In this document: positions 16,237 to 23,640 of the stretch, in pieces
Layout: every line of letters begins with the position of its first letter
Numbering within the stretch: position 1 is the stretch's first letter
NCBI RefSeq assembly: GCF_029714945.1
Contig: NZ_CP121634.1
Span: forward strand, 3,493,001-3,557,000
Direction: 5' to 3'
DNA length: 64,000 nt
Source of the DNA: Bradyrhizobium sp. CIAT3101
Lineage (GTDB): Bacteria > Pseudomonadota > Alphaproteobacteria > Rhizobiales > Xanthobacteraceae
The notes under the pieces: model-generated
The model's input: only the letters and a program-made list of their open reading frames with translations
Told to the model about the DNA's origin: nothing
Databases searched by the model: none
Made by a program: the position numbers and the translations under genes

Positions 16237-17570
16237 CGAGCGTTGCCTCGTCCGCAGATGCGGGTGAGGGGCGGCCGCTTGCGGCCGGGATGCCGCCGAG
16301 GGGCCGGCTGAGCCGTTTCCTGCTGATTTTGGCCGTATTGCTCCCGACCGCCGTCGCCGTCGATCTCAGCGTCAACAACACCTTCGGCTCGGACGTGCGG
16401 GTGAACTGTGCGGCGGTGGACGCCCATCGCGAGGGACGCGATCCCTATTTCGTCAAAAACCTGAAGGACACCGATCTTTCCTATCCCTATCTTCCAGTCA
16501 CCCTCGATGCCTTTCGGCCGCTCTGTGCCGGCGGCTTTCTGGTCGCGCACTACAAGGCCATCTATCTCGTTCTTGGGCTGATCTGCGTCCTGCTGCTGCC
16601 CGGTCTCGGCGGGAGGCGCGAGGGCCCGCGCGATGCCGTGCTGCGTGGCGTGTTCGCGCTTGGCGGATTTCTCGGGTTTGAATGGGTTTTGGCGAGCGGC
16701 AATTTCGCGATGCTGAGCGGCCTGCTGACGGCTGCATCGCTTGCGCTGCTGCTGCGTCACGCGCAATCCGAAGGGCAGGGGGACGCGAGCTTCGTGCCGC
16801 AACTCGCCGGTGCGGCCCTGCTCGGTCTCGTCACCTCGTTCAAGCTGGTGTTCGTTCCGGTCCTTGCCGCGCTCTATCTGCTGCCGCAATCGAGACGTCG
16901 CAAACTCGTCCTGATCGCGGTGGCGGCAGGCATGTTCGCGCTGCCGATTCTGGTGTCGGTGGTGTTCTACCCGGAGCTGTCTTCAAGCTGGTTGAACGCG
17001 ATCCTCGGCCAGATTCCCGAACAGCATTCGCCGGGAGGCGAGGACAATCCGTCGCTGCTCTTCTTCGCCCAGACGCTTGCGGACCGCGTGTCGCTCGCCG
17101 ACAGCAAGCCGGTCGTTGCCGTGCTCTACGGGCTCATTGCGGTCGCGCTTCTGCTCGCGCCGCTCGCCGCTGTCGTGTGGCGCATGGTCAGGGCACAGGG
17201 CAGGGGCACGAGGATCCCGTCGCTGAGGGCGCTCGACGACTGGTTGCTGGATCATCCCGACGCCGCGATGCGCATCACCGTGCTCGCGATGTACGCGCTC
17301 TATCTCTGCGCGCCGAGACTGAAGGTCTATGCCTTCTTTGAGGCGGCGCTCTATGCCGCCATCCTCATCGTCGATTTGCCCGCGATGATGATAGCGGTCA
17401 TGCTGACGATGGCGATTGCCATCCCCTTCGCGGTGGCGGTCGCGGGCATTGCGTTCGTGGACGGATTCGACCTGCTCACGGTCGCGATCATCTGCTTCTG
17501 GATCATGCTTTGGGCGCAGTCGGCCTCGTCAGCGCAGATGGTGCGGGCGGGTGGGGGCGAGACGGCATAG
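16233..17570 (+). CDS. GT87-like polytopic membrane protein (second tandem copy)
   Basis: Membrane protein of 445 residues, paralogous to the preceding gene: both have DVRVNCAAVDAH, a loop ending LSYPYLPVTLDAFRPLCAGG split over two segments, FEWVLASGNFA and SRRRKLVL. The ATG at 16233 overlaps the upstream stop. The last ten codons (VRAGGGETA) differ from the first copy and lie inside a 60-bp stretch that resembles the 3' part of tRNA-Leu, so the original 3' end may have been replaced when DNA integrated here. A pair of paralogues in one operon suggests a heteromeric or two-step glycosyl transfer; this is inference. Confidence 0.7.
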   Translation: MTSVASSADAGEGRPLAAGMPPRGRLSRFLLILAVLLPTAVAVDLSVNNTFGSDVRVNCAAVDAHREGRDPYFVKNLKDTDLSYPYLPVTLDAFRPLCAGGFLVAHYKAIYLVLGLICVLLLPGLGGRREGPRDAVLRGVFALGGFLGFEWVLASGNFAMLSGLLTAASLALLLRHAQSEGQGDASFVPQLAGAALLGLVTSFKLVFVPVLAALYLLPQSRRRKLVLIAVAAGMFALPILVSVVFYPELSSSWLNAILGQIPEQHSPGGEDNPSLLFFAQTLADRVSLADSKPVVAVLYGLIAVALLLAPLAAVVWRMVRAQGRGTRIPSLRALDDWLLDHPDAAMRITVLAMYALYLCAPRLKVYAFFEAALYAAILIVDLPAMMIAVMLTMAIAIPFAVAVAGIAFVDGFDLLTVAIICFWIMLWAQSASSAQMVRAGGGETA

Positions 17571-17598
17571 CGCTTGGGTGCCGAGGGATTTCAAGTCC
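17539..17598 (-). repeat. Degenerate copy of the 3' part of tRNA-Leu (putative attachment site)
   Basis: Aligned without gaps to 19909-19968 (CCA end through anticodon loop of the intact tRNA-Leu), 47 of the 58 bases 17541-17598 are identical, including an unbroken 10-base block CCGAGGGATT and the CCA complement. Similarity stops at the anticodon stem. Both copies have the same orientation, so they are direct repeats flanking about 2.3 kb. The first half also encodes the C terminus of the GT87-like protein. It cannot fold as a functional tRNA because the 5' half is absent. Confidence 0.6.
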
Positions 17599-17747
17599 TC
17601 GCTCCGGTCCCCAGTGGCAAGACGGCTGCAGCGCTTGAGAGCGAGCCCGTCCGCTTCAAAAATTCTCTCCGTTCCCGATCAACCCCACATCCAAGGTTTC
17701 AGTCGATCCTATTGTTATTACGGATGATTCCGCTCAATTTGAAATAC

Positions 17748-17775
17748 TTTGACAGAAAGTATGTTTATTGTCAAA
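17748..17775. promoter_or_regulatory. Candidate TetR operator upstream of second TetR gene
   Basis: TTTGACA at 17748-17754 and TGTCAAA at 17769-17775 are perfect 7-bp inverted repeats with a 14-bp spacer, ending 10 nt before the TetR ATG. The left arm also looks like a -35 box (TTGACA), so repressor binding would block the promoter. Confidence 0.5.
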
Positions 17776-17785
17776 AGAGTTCGCG

Positions 17786-18346
17786 ATGTCAAACAAGCTC
17801 ACCCAGGACGAAGCAGAGGCGCGGCGGCTGAAGATTCTCACGGCTGCCCGCTGGTGTTTTCTCAATTTTGGTTTTTCGAAAACGTCGCTCGACGACATTG
17901 CGAAACGCGCGACCATCTCGCGTACGCTGCTGTACCGGACCTTCAAGGATAAGGAGGACATCTTCACCGCAGTCTTCGCAGAGTGGTTGGTCTCGCGCCA
18001 CCCGGCGGCCAGAACAGCGGCGGATCGAAGTGGTGCACCAGTTGAACGCCTGATCGAAGTTTGCAGGCTGATGGTCGTCGAGCCGTGGGCCGACATGGTT
18101 GGGGCACCGATGGCCGGCGAATTCTTTGACGTCTGCGAACGGATAGATCCTGAAATCGAAGCACTGCACCGTCGCGTGGCGTCGGAATGCGTTGCGACGA
18201 TCCTTGGCGGCGATGAAGCGGCCGCCGAGGTGTTCCTGCTCGCGCTTGATGGGCTTCTCGGCGATGAGCCCACCACGACGGTACTGAAAGAGCGCGTGGA
18301 GCTTCTCGCTGCTCGCTTCGCACCGTCTCTCAACAAACGAAAGTAA
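17786..18346 (+). CDS. TetR family transcriptional regulator
   Basis: Regulator of 186 residues. The helix-turn-helix is at about residues 14-58: ILTAARWCFLNFGFSKTSL, then DDIAKRATISRTLLYRTF. The C-terminal domain is acidic and rich in Ala. The ATG at 17786 is preferred over a TTG at 17768, which lies inside the inverted repeat at 17748-17775. The stop overlaps the SDR start (TAATG), so the two are one operon, and the regulator probably controls its own operon in response to a substrate of the SDR. Confidence 0.88.
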   Translation: MSNKLTQDEAEARRLKILTAARWCFLNFGFSKTSLDDIAKRATISRTLLYRTFKDKEDIFTAVFAEWLVSRHPAARTAADRSGAPVERLIEVCRLMVVEPWADMVGAPMAGEFFDVCERIDPEIEALHRRVASECVATILGGDEAAAEVFLLALDGLLGDEPTTTVLKERVELLAARFAPSLNKRK

Positions 18347-19260
18347 TGAGTATGACTAACGAATGGACGGTGAAGGATATCCCTTCGCAAGCCGGCAAGC
18401 GCATCGTCGTGACCGGTGCGAACAGCGGCATTGGCTGGCATGCAGCCCTTGAGCTGGCACGGGCCGAAGCTGAGGTGACGATCGCCTCCCGCAACCAGGC
18501 CAAGGCTGAAGAGGCGGCTCACCGCATCCTTGATATCGTGCCAAACGCGAAGGTCGCCACCGGCAAACTCGACCTCTCAAACCCGACATCGGTCAAAGCC
18601 TTTGCGGAAAGCCAGCTGGCACAGCCTCAGTCGATTGACGTGCTGATCAACAACGCGGGTGTCATGGCGCTCCCGGATCGCCGGGAAAGCGTGGATGGCC
18701 ACGAGCTGCAGTTTGCGACGAATGTCCTGGGCCCGTACCGGCTTACAGCGATGTTGCTTCCTGCATTGCTCCGATCGAGCGCGCCGCGCGTGGTGACAGT
18801 CGCATCCGGCACCCACGCGATGGGGGGGCCGGTCCCCATCGCGGACCTCGATTCCAGGCAAGGCTACAAACCCATCAAAGCCTACGCGAAAACCAAGCTT
18901 GCAAATGTCTTGGTAGCGAGAGAGCTACAAAGGCGGGCCGGGGACCGCCTGCTGTCGGTTATCTGCCATCCAGGTGCGTCAAAGACAAATCTCTTCGCCG
19001 ACACCAGCACGCTCATGCTGCTTTCGGCCTTTGCCCTGTATCCGTTGATCCAGAACGCTGCCATGGGAGCGGAGCCGACGCTTATGGCTGCGACATCCAG
19101 GGCCGTGAAGCCCGGTGGTTATTATGGACCAGGCGGCTTCATGAGACTGCGTGGTCATCCGATCGAAGATAAGACCGCGCCTCTCGCCGACGACGCTGAG
19201 GCTGGCCGCATCCTCGTCGATGAGCTCGAACGCATGTCGGGTGTTCGCTTCCAATTCTGA
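18346..19260 (+). CDS. Short-chain dehydrogenase/reductase (SDR), retinol dehydrogenase-like
   Basis: NAD(P)-dependent oxidoreductase of 304 residues. Cofactor motif TGANSGIG at residues 23-30, NNAG at 102-105, catalytic S154, Y180 and K184 in the order expected for classical SDRs. Length and the SRNQAKAE segment after the second strand (an arginine that prefers NADP) resemble the retinol dehydrogenase / protochlorophyllide reductase-like branch. It is translationally coupled to the TetR gene upstream. Substrate unknown; adjacency to a TetR repressor suggests a detoxification or xenobiotic role. Confidence 0.88.
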   Translation: MSMTNEWTVKDIPSQAGKRIVVTGANSGIGWHAALELARAEAEVTIASRNQAKAEEAAHRILDIVPNAKVATGKLDLSNPTSVKAFAESQLAQPQSIDVLINNAGVMALPDRRESVDGHELQFATNVLGPYRLTAMLLPALLRSSAPRVVTVASGTHAMGGPVPIADLDSRQGYKPIKAYAKTKLANVLVARELQRRAGDRLLSVICHPGASKTNLFADTSTLMLLSAFALYPLIQNAAMGAEPTLMAATSRAVKPGGYYGPGGFMRLRGHPIEDKTAPLADDAEAGRILVDELERMSGVRFQF

Positions 19261-19307
19261 GTTCAAAGACAGAGGCCGCCTACGCCTCAGCAAATTCCGG
19301 ACACGGT

Positions 19308-19805
19308 ATGAAGAAGCTTGCCATTTCGCTGATAACGTTCGTCCTGACTCTGACGGGCGCGTCTCGCGCGCAGGAGGCGGGAAGCACGTACGCCATTCAA
19401 AACGTTCAGTCCGAGAAGAACCTGCGTCCCTACGCCGCAAAAACCGAGGATGGCAACGCCATCATTCTCTACGATCACTGGAGTTGGAAATGCATGACCT
19501 GGAAATTCATCCAGGTTGAGCGCAATACCTATCAGCTGCAAAATCTCTACACCGGCAAGACACTGCAACCGTCTGCAGCTCCCGTTCCGCAAACTGCTCT
19601 GTGGCAGCAGCCGCTAAGCGGCGACAAGGCGCAATATTGGGAGTTCATCCGGGACAGGGGTGACGTCTACGTCATCAGGCTCAAAGGCACTCGCCTGTAC
19701 GTTACGGCATCCTCAAGCGAGACGAACTCCTCGATCATTCTCCTGCCGATGCAGAACTCAAGCTCCCAGCAGTGGAGATTGATCAAGCAGGATCCATGGT
19801 TCTAG
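19308..19805 (+). CDS. Exported RICIN-like beta-trefoil protein
   Basis: Secreted protein of 165 residues: a signal peptide (MKKLAISLITFVL..., cleavage near residue 21-22, after ASRA) followed by one domain of about 140 residues. Three QxW-like repeats mark a beta-trefoil: TWKFI at 64-68, QYWEF at 109-113 and QQWRL at 154-158, spaced about 45 residues. Such domains usually bind carbohydrate. No enzymatic domain is attached. It sits at the end of the islet next to tRNA-Leu and has no obvious tie to the SDR gene upstream (47-nt gap). Function beyond probable glycan binding is not known. Confidence 0.75.
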   Translation: MKKLAISLITFVLTLTGASRAQEAGSTYAIQNVQSEKNLRPYAAKTEDGNAIILYDHWSWKCMTWKFIQVERNTYQLQNLYTGKTLQPSAAPVPQTALWQQPLSGDKAQYWEFIRDRGDVYVIRLKGTRLYVTASSSETNSSIILLPMQNSSSQQWRLIKQDPWF

Positions 19806-19908
19806 CGCTAGGTCCTGTTCGGCCGTCGGCGTCTCTTGCGGTGAATGAGGATGATGAGGGCGAAAAATAATGGTGCCGGAAAGTTCGTGAAATGACCACC
19901 TCGTCCGT

Positions 19909-19997
19909 TGGTGCGGGCAGCCGGGGTCGAACCGGCACAGCGCTTGCGCACCGAGGGATTTTAAGTCCCTTGCGTCTACCAATTCCGCCATGCCCGC
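19909..19997 (-). tRNA. tRNA-Leu (anticodon UAA)
   Basis: The minus strand folds as a complete tRNA: acceptor GCGGGCA pairs with TGCCCGC, D arm GCGG-AATTGGTAGA, anticodon stem AGGGA/TCCCT with loop CTTAAAA giving UAA, a long class II variable arm (CGGTGCGCAAGCGCTG) typical of leucine tRNAs, and T arm GCCGG-TTCGACC-CCGGC. The discriminator is A and CCA is encoded (19911-19909). A degenerate copy of its 3' part lies at 17539-17598. Confidence 0.98.
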
Positions 19998-20170
19998 TTG
20001 ATCCAACGAGATCAAACACTTAAGTCCTGTCCAGCGGTCTGGAATTGGCGCTGGTGCGCCGGACAGGCGGTTCTTTCCTTAAGCGAGCCGGCGCCACAAG
20101 GCAAAGCCTCAATCCGGACATCTGGCCCTGCTTTAGGCATTCTCAATTCACGGGGACTATTTTTCCGGCC

Positions 20171-20581
20171 ATGCCTGCTTCGCTTTCCTCTTCCCTGCGC
20201 GCGTGCTGCGCGGTTGCCGCGCTGGTCGCGGCGGGCTTCGCGCTCTCCGGCTGCGCCGGCGTGAGCGAGACGATCGCTCCGGCCTTTGCCGATCCCGCCC
20301 GATACGAATTGTACGACTGCAAGCAGCTCGAAGGGGAGCGCAAGGCGCTCGCCGACCGCACCGCCGATTTGCAGAAGCTGATGAACAAGGCGGAGACCGG
20401 GGCCGGCGGCGCCGTCGTGTCCGAGCTTGCCTATCGTAACGATTACGTCGCGGTTCGTGGCATGGCGCAGTTGGCCGACGACGCCTGGCGCCGCAACAAG
20501 TGCCGGGAAACGCCGCCCAATACGCCACCGGTGGCGGCCGCGCCGCAACGGCCGGACATCAAGCCCGCGCCGAAACGCTGA
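20171..20581 (+). CDS. Small lipoprotein of unknown function
   Basis: Protein of 136 residues with a lipoprotein signal: hydrophobic core at about 11-24 and lipobox LSGC with Cys28. The residue after Cys is Ala, consistent with sorting to the outer membrane by general rules. The mature part has a short helical stretch (CKQLEGERKALADRTADLQKLM split across residues 50-72) and a Pro/Ala-rich tail. The ATG at 20171 is chosen because it directly precedes the signal peptide. Alphaproteobacteria carry many such proteins; I do not recognise a named family. Confidence 0.8.
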   Translation: MPASLSSSLRACCAVAALVAAGFALSGCAGVSETIAPAFADPARYELYDCKQLEGERKALADRTADLQKLMNKAETGAGGAVVSELAYRNDYVAVRGMAQLADDAWRRNKCRETPPNTPPVAAAPQRPDIKPAPKR

Positions 20582-20606
20582 GGCTTCCGCGTCCGTTAGT
20601 TTCTTT

Positions 20607-20682
20607 GAGCATGAACTCCGCGCAAACGCGTTCCGCGTTTGTCGCGAGGGAAAACCGCTGCGCACTTTTCCGGATCATGCTC
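20607..20682. repeat. Dispersed palindromic repeat (GAGCATGA...TCATGCTC type)
   Basis: The ends GAGCATGA and TCATGCTC are inverted repeats, and an inner hairpin CAAACGCG-TTC-CGCGTTTG is followed by GAGGGAAAACCGCTGCGCAC-type sequence. This is a repeat form that I recognise as common between genes in Bradyrhizobium and relatives. It lies between the lipoprotein gene and the convergent monooxygenase gene and overlaps the latter's stop region by one base, so it may also act as a bidirectional terminator. Confidence 0.65.
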
Positions 20683-21884
20683 TAGGGACGCCAGCCGTAG
20701 ATCCAGTCCTGCCGCGCCAGCATGCGCTCCGGCCCGAGCGCGCGGATGGCGAGATCGCGCGCGAGCGCGAAGGGGCCGCCGAGATGATAGATCCGGCCCT
20801 GCTGCCGCGCGGTCCGCTGTACCTTCCTGACACGGACCTGACGCATCAGGCCATATTGCTTCAGCGCAGCCGCGACGCTGCCTGCGTTCTCGGCAGCTTC
20901 GATGCTCAGATGCCGGGCGAGCATGGCTGCATCCTCGATCGCCATGCCGGCGCCTTGGGCCGCGAACGGCAGCATCGCGTGCACGGCGTCGCCGAGCAGC
21001 GCGACCGGGCCCTCGCTCCAGGGACATCCGTCCGGTACGCCGAACAGCGCCCATTTGCGCCAGCTCTCGACCGCCGCGAGCATCATCCGCGCCATCGGCG
21101 GCCAGCGTGGTGCGGCGAAGGCGTCCATCACCTCGGAGGGATCGCCTGGCGTGCTCCAGCCCGGCCTGTTCCAGGTGCCCGGCAGCACCGCCACCACATT
21201 GAGCTGGCGGCCGCCGGCGATCGGGTAGGCGACGAGATGGGCGTTCGCGCCCATCCAGAGCTGCACCCGCCGCGCGGTGTAGTCCTTGGGCAGCTGCGTG
21301 GCATCCAGCGTGCCGCGCCAGGCGATCAGTCCGGAGAAGCGCGGCTGCACCTCGGGAAACATATGTTGGCGGACTGTCGACCAGATGCCGTCGGCACCGA
21401 TCAGGGCGCTGGCGAGATCGCTGCGGCGGATGGTTCCGCTGCGATGGACCACCGTCAGTCCCTTGGCATGGGGTGCGACATCCTCGAATGTCGCGCCCAG
21501 TTTCAGGTCGATATCGGGATGATCCGCGACGGCGCCTGCGAGCGCGGATTGCAGATCGGCGCGGTGGACCACCCAATAGGGGGCGCCGGCGCGTATTGCT
21601 GCGGCCTCGCCGAGCGGCATCCGCAAAAGTTCGCCGCCGGCGCGCGCGCTCATGATCGAGACCGCTTCGGGCACGACAGCGCGCTGCTTCAGCCGTTCGG
21701 TCAGACCGAGCTCGACCAGCACGCGGCTGGCATTGGGGGAGAGTTGCAGGCCGGCGCCGACCTCTTCGAGCCGCTCGGCCTTTTCCAGCACGACGATGCG
21801 AAATCCGCGGGCGGCGAGCGCAAGCGCAGCCGTCAGTCCTCCGATTCCGGCACCGGCAATGACGATCGTTCGCGGGAGGGCCAC
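20682..21884 (-). CDS. FAD-dependent monooxygenase (class A, salicylate hydroxylase-like)
   Basis: Flavoprotein hydroxylase of 400 residues that would use NAD(P)H and O2 on an aromatic substrate. FAD motif GAGIGG at residues 11-16, DG motif GADGIWSTVR near 160, and GD motif LLGDAVHAMLPF near 290 are all present in order. Length is normal for the group. It is 19 nt downstream of a zf-CHCC protein gene on the same strand, and probably co-transcribed with it. Ubiquinone-type hydroxylases are related, but the closest look is salicylate or 6-hydroxynicotinate hydroxylase-like. Substrate not determined. Confidence 0.88.
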   Translation of the reverse strand: MALPRTIVIAGAGIGGLTAALALAARGFRIVVLEKAERLEEVGAGLQLSPNASRVLVELGLTERLKQRAVVPEAVSIMSARAGGELLRMPLGEAAAIRAGAPYWVVHRADLQSALAGAVADHPDIDLKLGATFEDVAPHAKGLTVVHRSGTIRRSDLASALIGADGIWSTVRQHMFPEVQPRFSGLIAWRGTLDATQLPKDYTARRVQLWMGANAHLVAYPIAGGRQLNVVAVLPGTWNRPGWSTPGDPSEVMDAFAAPRWPPMARMMLAAVESWRKWALFGVPDGCPWSEGPVALLGDAVHAMLPFAAQGAGMAIEDAAMLARHLSIEAAENAGSVAAALKQYGLMRQVRVRKVQRTARQQGRIYHLGGPFALARDLAIRALGPERMLARQDWIYGWRP

Positions 21885-21903
21885 CCCTGACCGAGTTGAG
21901 CGG

Positions 21904-22149
21904 TCAGGCGACCTTGTCCTTCAAGACGCATTCCGGCGGACGGGCTTCGCCCGCTTTCAGGTCGGCCGCGAAGCGGTACAGCGTCGAGCAGTACGGGCAG
22001 ATGATCTCGTTGTCGTTGCCGAGGTCCAGGAAGACGTGCGGATGATCGAACGGAGGGTTGGCGCCGACGCACATGAACTCTTGCGAGCCGATCTCGATGA
22101 CGGGGACACCGGCATCGTTATGGAAGTGCGGGACGACATGGTCGGACAT
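21904..22149 (-). CDS. Zinc-finger domain-containing protein (zf-CHCC, NDUFS6-like)
   Basis: Protein of 81 residues that matches the zf-CHCC pattern: EFMCVGANPPFDHPHVFLDL (C27, H36/H38) and CPYCSTLYR (C51, C54). The family is related to the mitochondrial complex I subunit NDUFS6 and is widespread in alphaproteobacteria, binding one zinc. It is the first gene of a two-gene unit with the monooxygenase. The exact role in bacteria is not settled. Confidence 0.92.
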   Translation of the reverse strand: MSDHVVPHFHNDAGVPVIEIGSQEFMCVGANPPFDHPHVFLDLGNDNEIICPYCSTLYRFAADLKAGEARPPECVLKDKVA

Positions 22150-22469
22150 CGTAGTTCATCCTGGAGTGGCAATGGCGGCAGACACAATCAGCGGTGACGC
22201 GGCATAATTTCGACGCCGCGGACCATACTGATGGGTGCAGGTGATTGCTAGCCCGCCGGAACCGAAAGGTTCGCAATTGCCCCATGCTCATTTGCTCATG
22301 CAAATTCGACACAATCTTGCGGCCTGAGAGAAGCCCTTCTTTCGTCGGGGACGTTGTGTCGCAATTTTGGCATACTATGTCTGTGGACGCGTCCAATTGC
22401 GGCAAAAGACGAACGATCAGGCGCAACCGATCTTAGGCAACCGATCTTAGGACCGTCCAGGCTTTCAAC
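22150..22469. other. Intergenic region with a 14-bp tandem repeat
   Basis: This 320-nt stretch between divergent genes should contain the promoters of both. Apart from two perfect tandem copies of GCAACCGATCTTAG at 22423-22436 and 22437-22450, just 20 nt before the next plus-strand start, nothing distinct was recognised: no tRNA, no clear terminator and no small frame with a good ribosome binding site. Confidence 0.6.
22423..22450 (+). repeat. Perfect 14-bp tandem duplication
   Basis: GCAACCGATCTTAG occurs twice head to tail immediately upstream of the gene at 22470. It may be a recent slippage product; whether the copy number alters translation is unknown. Confidence 0.85.
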
Positions 22470-23606
22470 ATGAAGTGGCTGCGAATCAGCTCAGCGTTGA
22501 CCGGGATCGCTGCATGCAGCCTTGTGCTCGCGCAGGTAGCGCCGCATGCCCGCGACGCCGGCGCGATTCTCGCCGCCCAGGACGATCCCGCCGCCCTGTC
22601 CGAGCTCAAGCTCGATGCGGCTCTCGCGAACAACGACCGCCTGGTCCAGGACAATATCGAGGCGGCGCTCGTCGCGGGCGATGCCGATCTCGCCGACAGT
22701 TTTGTCGCGCTCGCGCGTGACCGCAACATCGCGCTGCCCGATGATCTCCTGAGCCGGGTCGGCGATGCCGTCAAAACCGAAAATTCGACCTCGCATTTTG
22801 CCAAGCGTTTCGCCACGGGGCTCGTCACCGGCAATGCCGACGATGTCGCGAGCCTGTCCGGGACCGTGGCCGGCGATCTCTTCGTGATCGGCGATATCAG
22901 GGACGTCGTCCGCGAGAGCAAGCATCTCGCCATGGGCGAGGACACCGATCGTCTCGTGCTCGGCCTTGCGACCGCGGGCCTCGCGGTGACGGCCGTGACC
23001 TATGTGTCAGCCGGAGGTGCCGCGCCGGTGCGGGCCGGGCTGACGCTGGTGAAGGATGCGCGCAAGGTCGGGCGGCTCGGCGAAGGTCTCGCCACATGGG
23101 CCGGCCGTTCCGCGCGCGAGGTGGTCGACACGCCGATGCTGCAGAACGCAGTTGCCTCCGGCTCGGTGCTGCGTCCGGGCGAGACGGTGAGCGCGATCAA
23201 GGCCGCGTTCCGCGTCGAGAAGGCCGGGGCGCTGGTCCGGCTCGGCAAGGACGTCACGCGCGTGGCCGAGAAGACCGGCACGCGCGGCGCCATGGACACG
23301 CTGCGCATCGCGGAGGGCCCGAAAGACGTCGCGCGCGCGGCGCGGCTTGCGGAAGCGCAGGGCGGCAAGACACGCGCGATCATGAAGCTGCTCGGCCGCG
23401 GCGCGCTGCTGCTCGTCGGCGGCGCGTTCGATCTCACGCTGTGGCTGTTCGGTGCGGCACTGACGCTGTTCGGCCTGCTGTCCTCGATCAAGGCCACCAC
23501 CGAGCGCCTGACGCAAGCCTGGTGCGATCGCAGGCGGGCCCGGCGGCTGCGCCGGGCACAGGCCGCCGCCGAGGCCGCTCTGGCCAGTGCGGCCGTCACG
23601 GCCTAA
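22470..23606 (+). CDS. Conserved-looking membrane protein of unknown function
   Basis: Protein of 378 residues with an N-terminal signal or anchor (ISSALTGIAACSLVLAQV, about 6-23), a helical central part, a hydrophobic segment at about 155-180 (LGLATAGLAVTAVTYVSAGG) and a second at about 310-345 (LLGRGALLLVGGAFDLTLWL and following), then a very basic Arg/Ala-rich tail (RRRARRLRRAQAAAEAALA). No known domain was recognised. It is followed after 34 nt by an alpha/beta hydrolase gene and may be co-transcribed. Codon use is normal for the window, so it is not obviously foreign. Confidence 0.75.
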   Translation: MKWLRISSALTGIAACSLVLAQVAPHARDAGAILAAQDDPAALSELKLDAALANNDRLVQDNIEAALVAGDADLADSFVALARDRNIALPDDLLSRVGDAVKTENSTSHFAKRFATGLVTGNADDVASLSGTVAGDLFVIGDIRDVVRESKHLAMGEDTDRLVLGLATAGLAVTAVTYVSAGGAAPVRAGLTLVKDARKVGRLGEGLATWAGRSAREVVDTPMLQNAVASGSVLRPGETVSAIKAAFRVEKAGALVRLGKDVTRVAEKTGTRGAMDTLRIAEGPKDVARAARLAEAQGGKTRAIMKLLGRGALLLVGGAFDLTLWLFGAALTLFGLLSSIKATTERLTQAWCDRRRARRLRRAQAAAEAALASAAVTA

Positions 23607-23640
23607 GATCACCCTTTCCCTCAAATCTGCGGAACTGCTG

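Larger units (their letters stand above)
17599..19908. mobile_element. Putative small islet inserted at tRNA-Leu
   Basis: The segment between the tRNA-Leu-like repeat and the intact tRNA-Leu carries a TetR regulator, an SDR and an exported beta-trefoil protein, and its intergenic parts are clearly richer in A+T than the surroundings. Direct repeats made of the 3' part of a tRNA gene are the usual scar of tyrosine-recombinase integration. No integrase is present, so if it was an element it has decayed or was mobilised in trans. Confidence 0.35.

Noticed and set aside
17539..17598. A second functional tRNA gene
   Set aside because: Only the 3' part is similar; the 5' acceptor strand and D arm are missing and the T loop is altered.
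17599..19908. A complete integrative element with its own integrase
   Set aside because: No integrase, excisionase or transfer gene is encoded; only the flanking repeat supports past integration.
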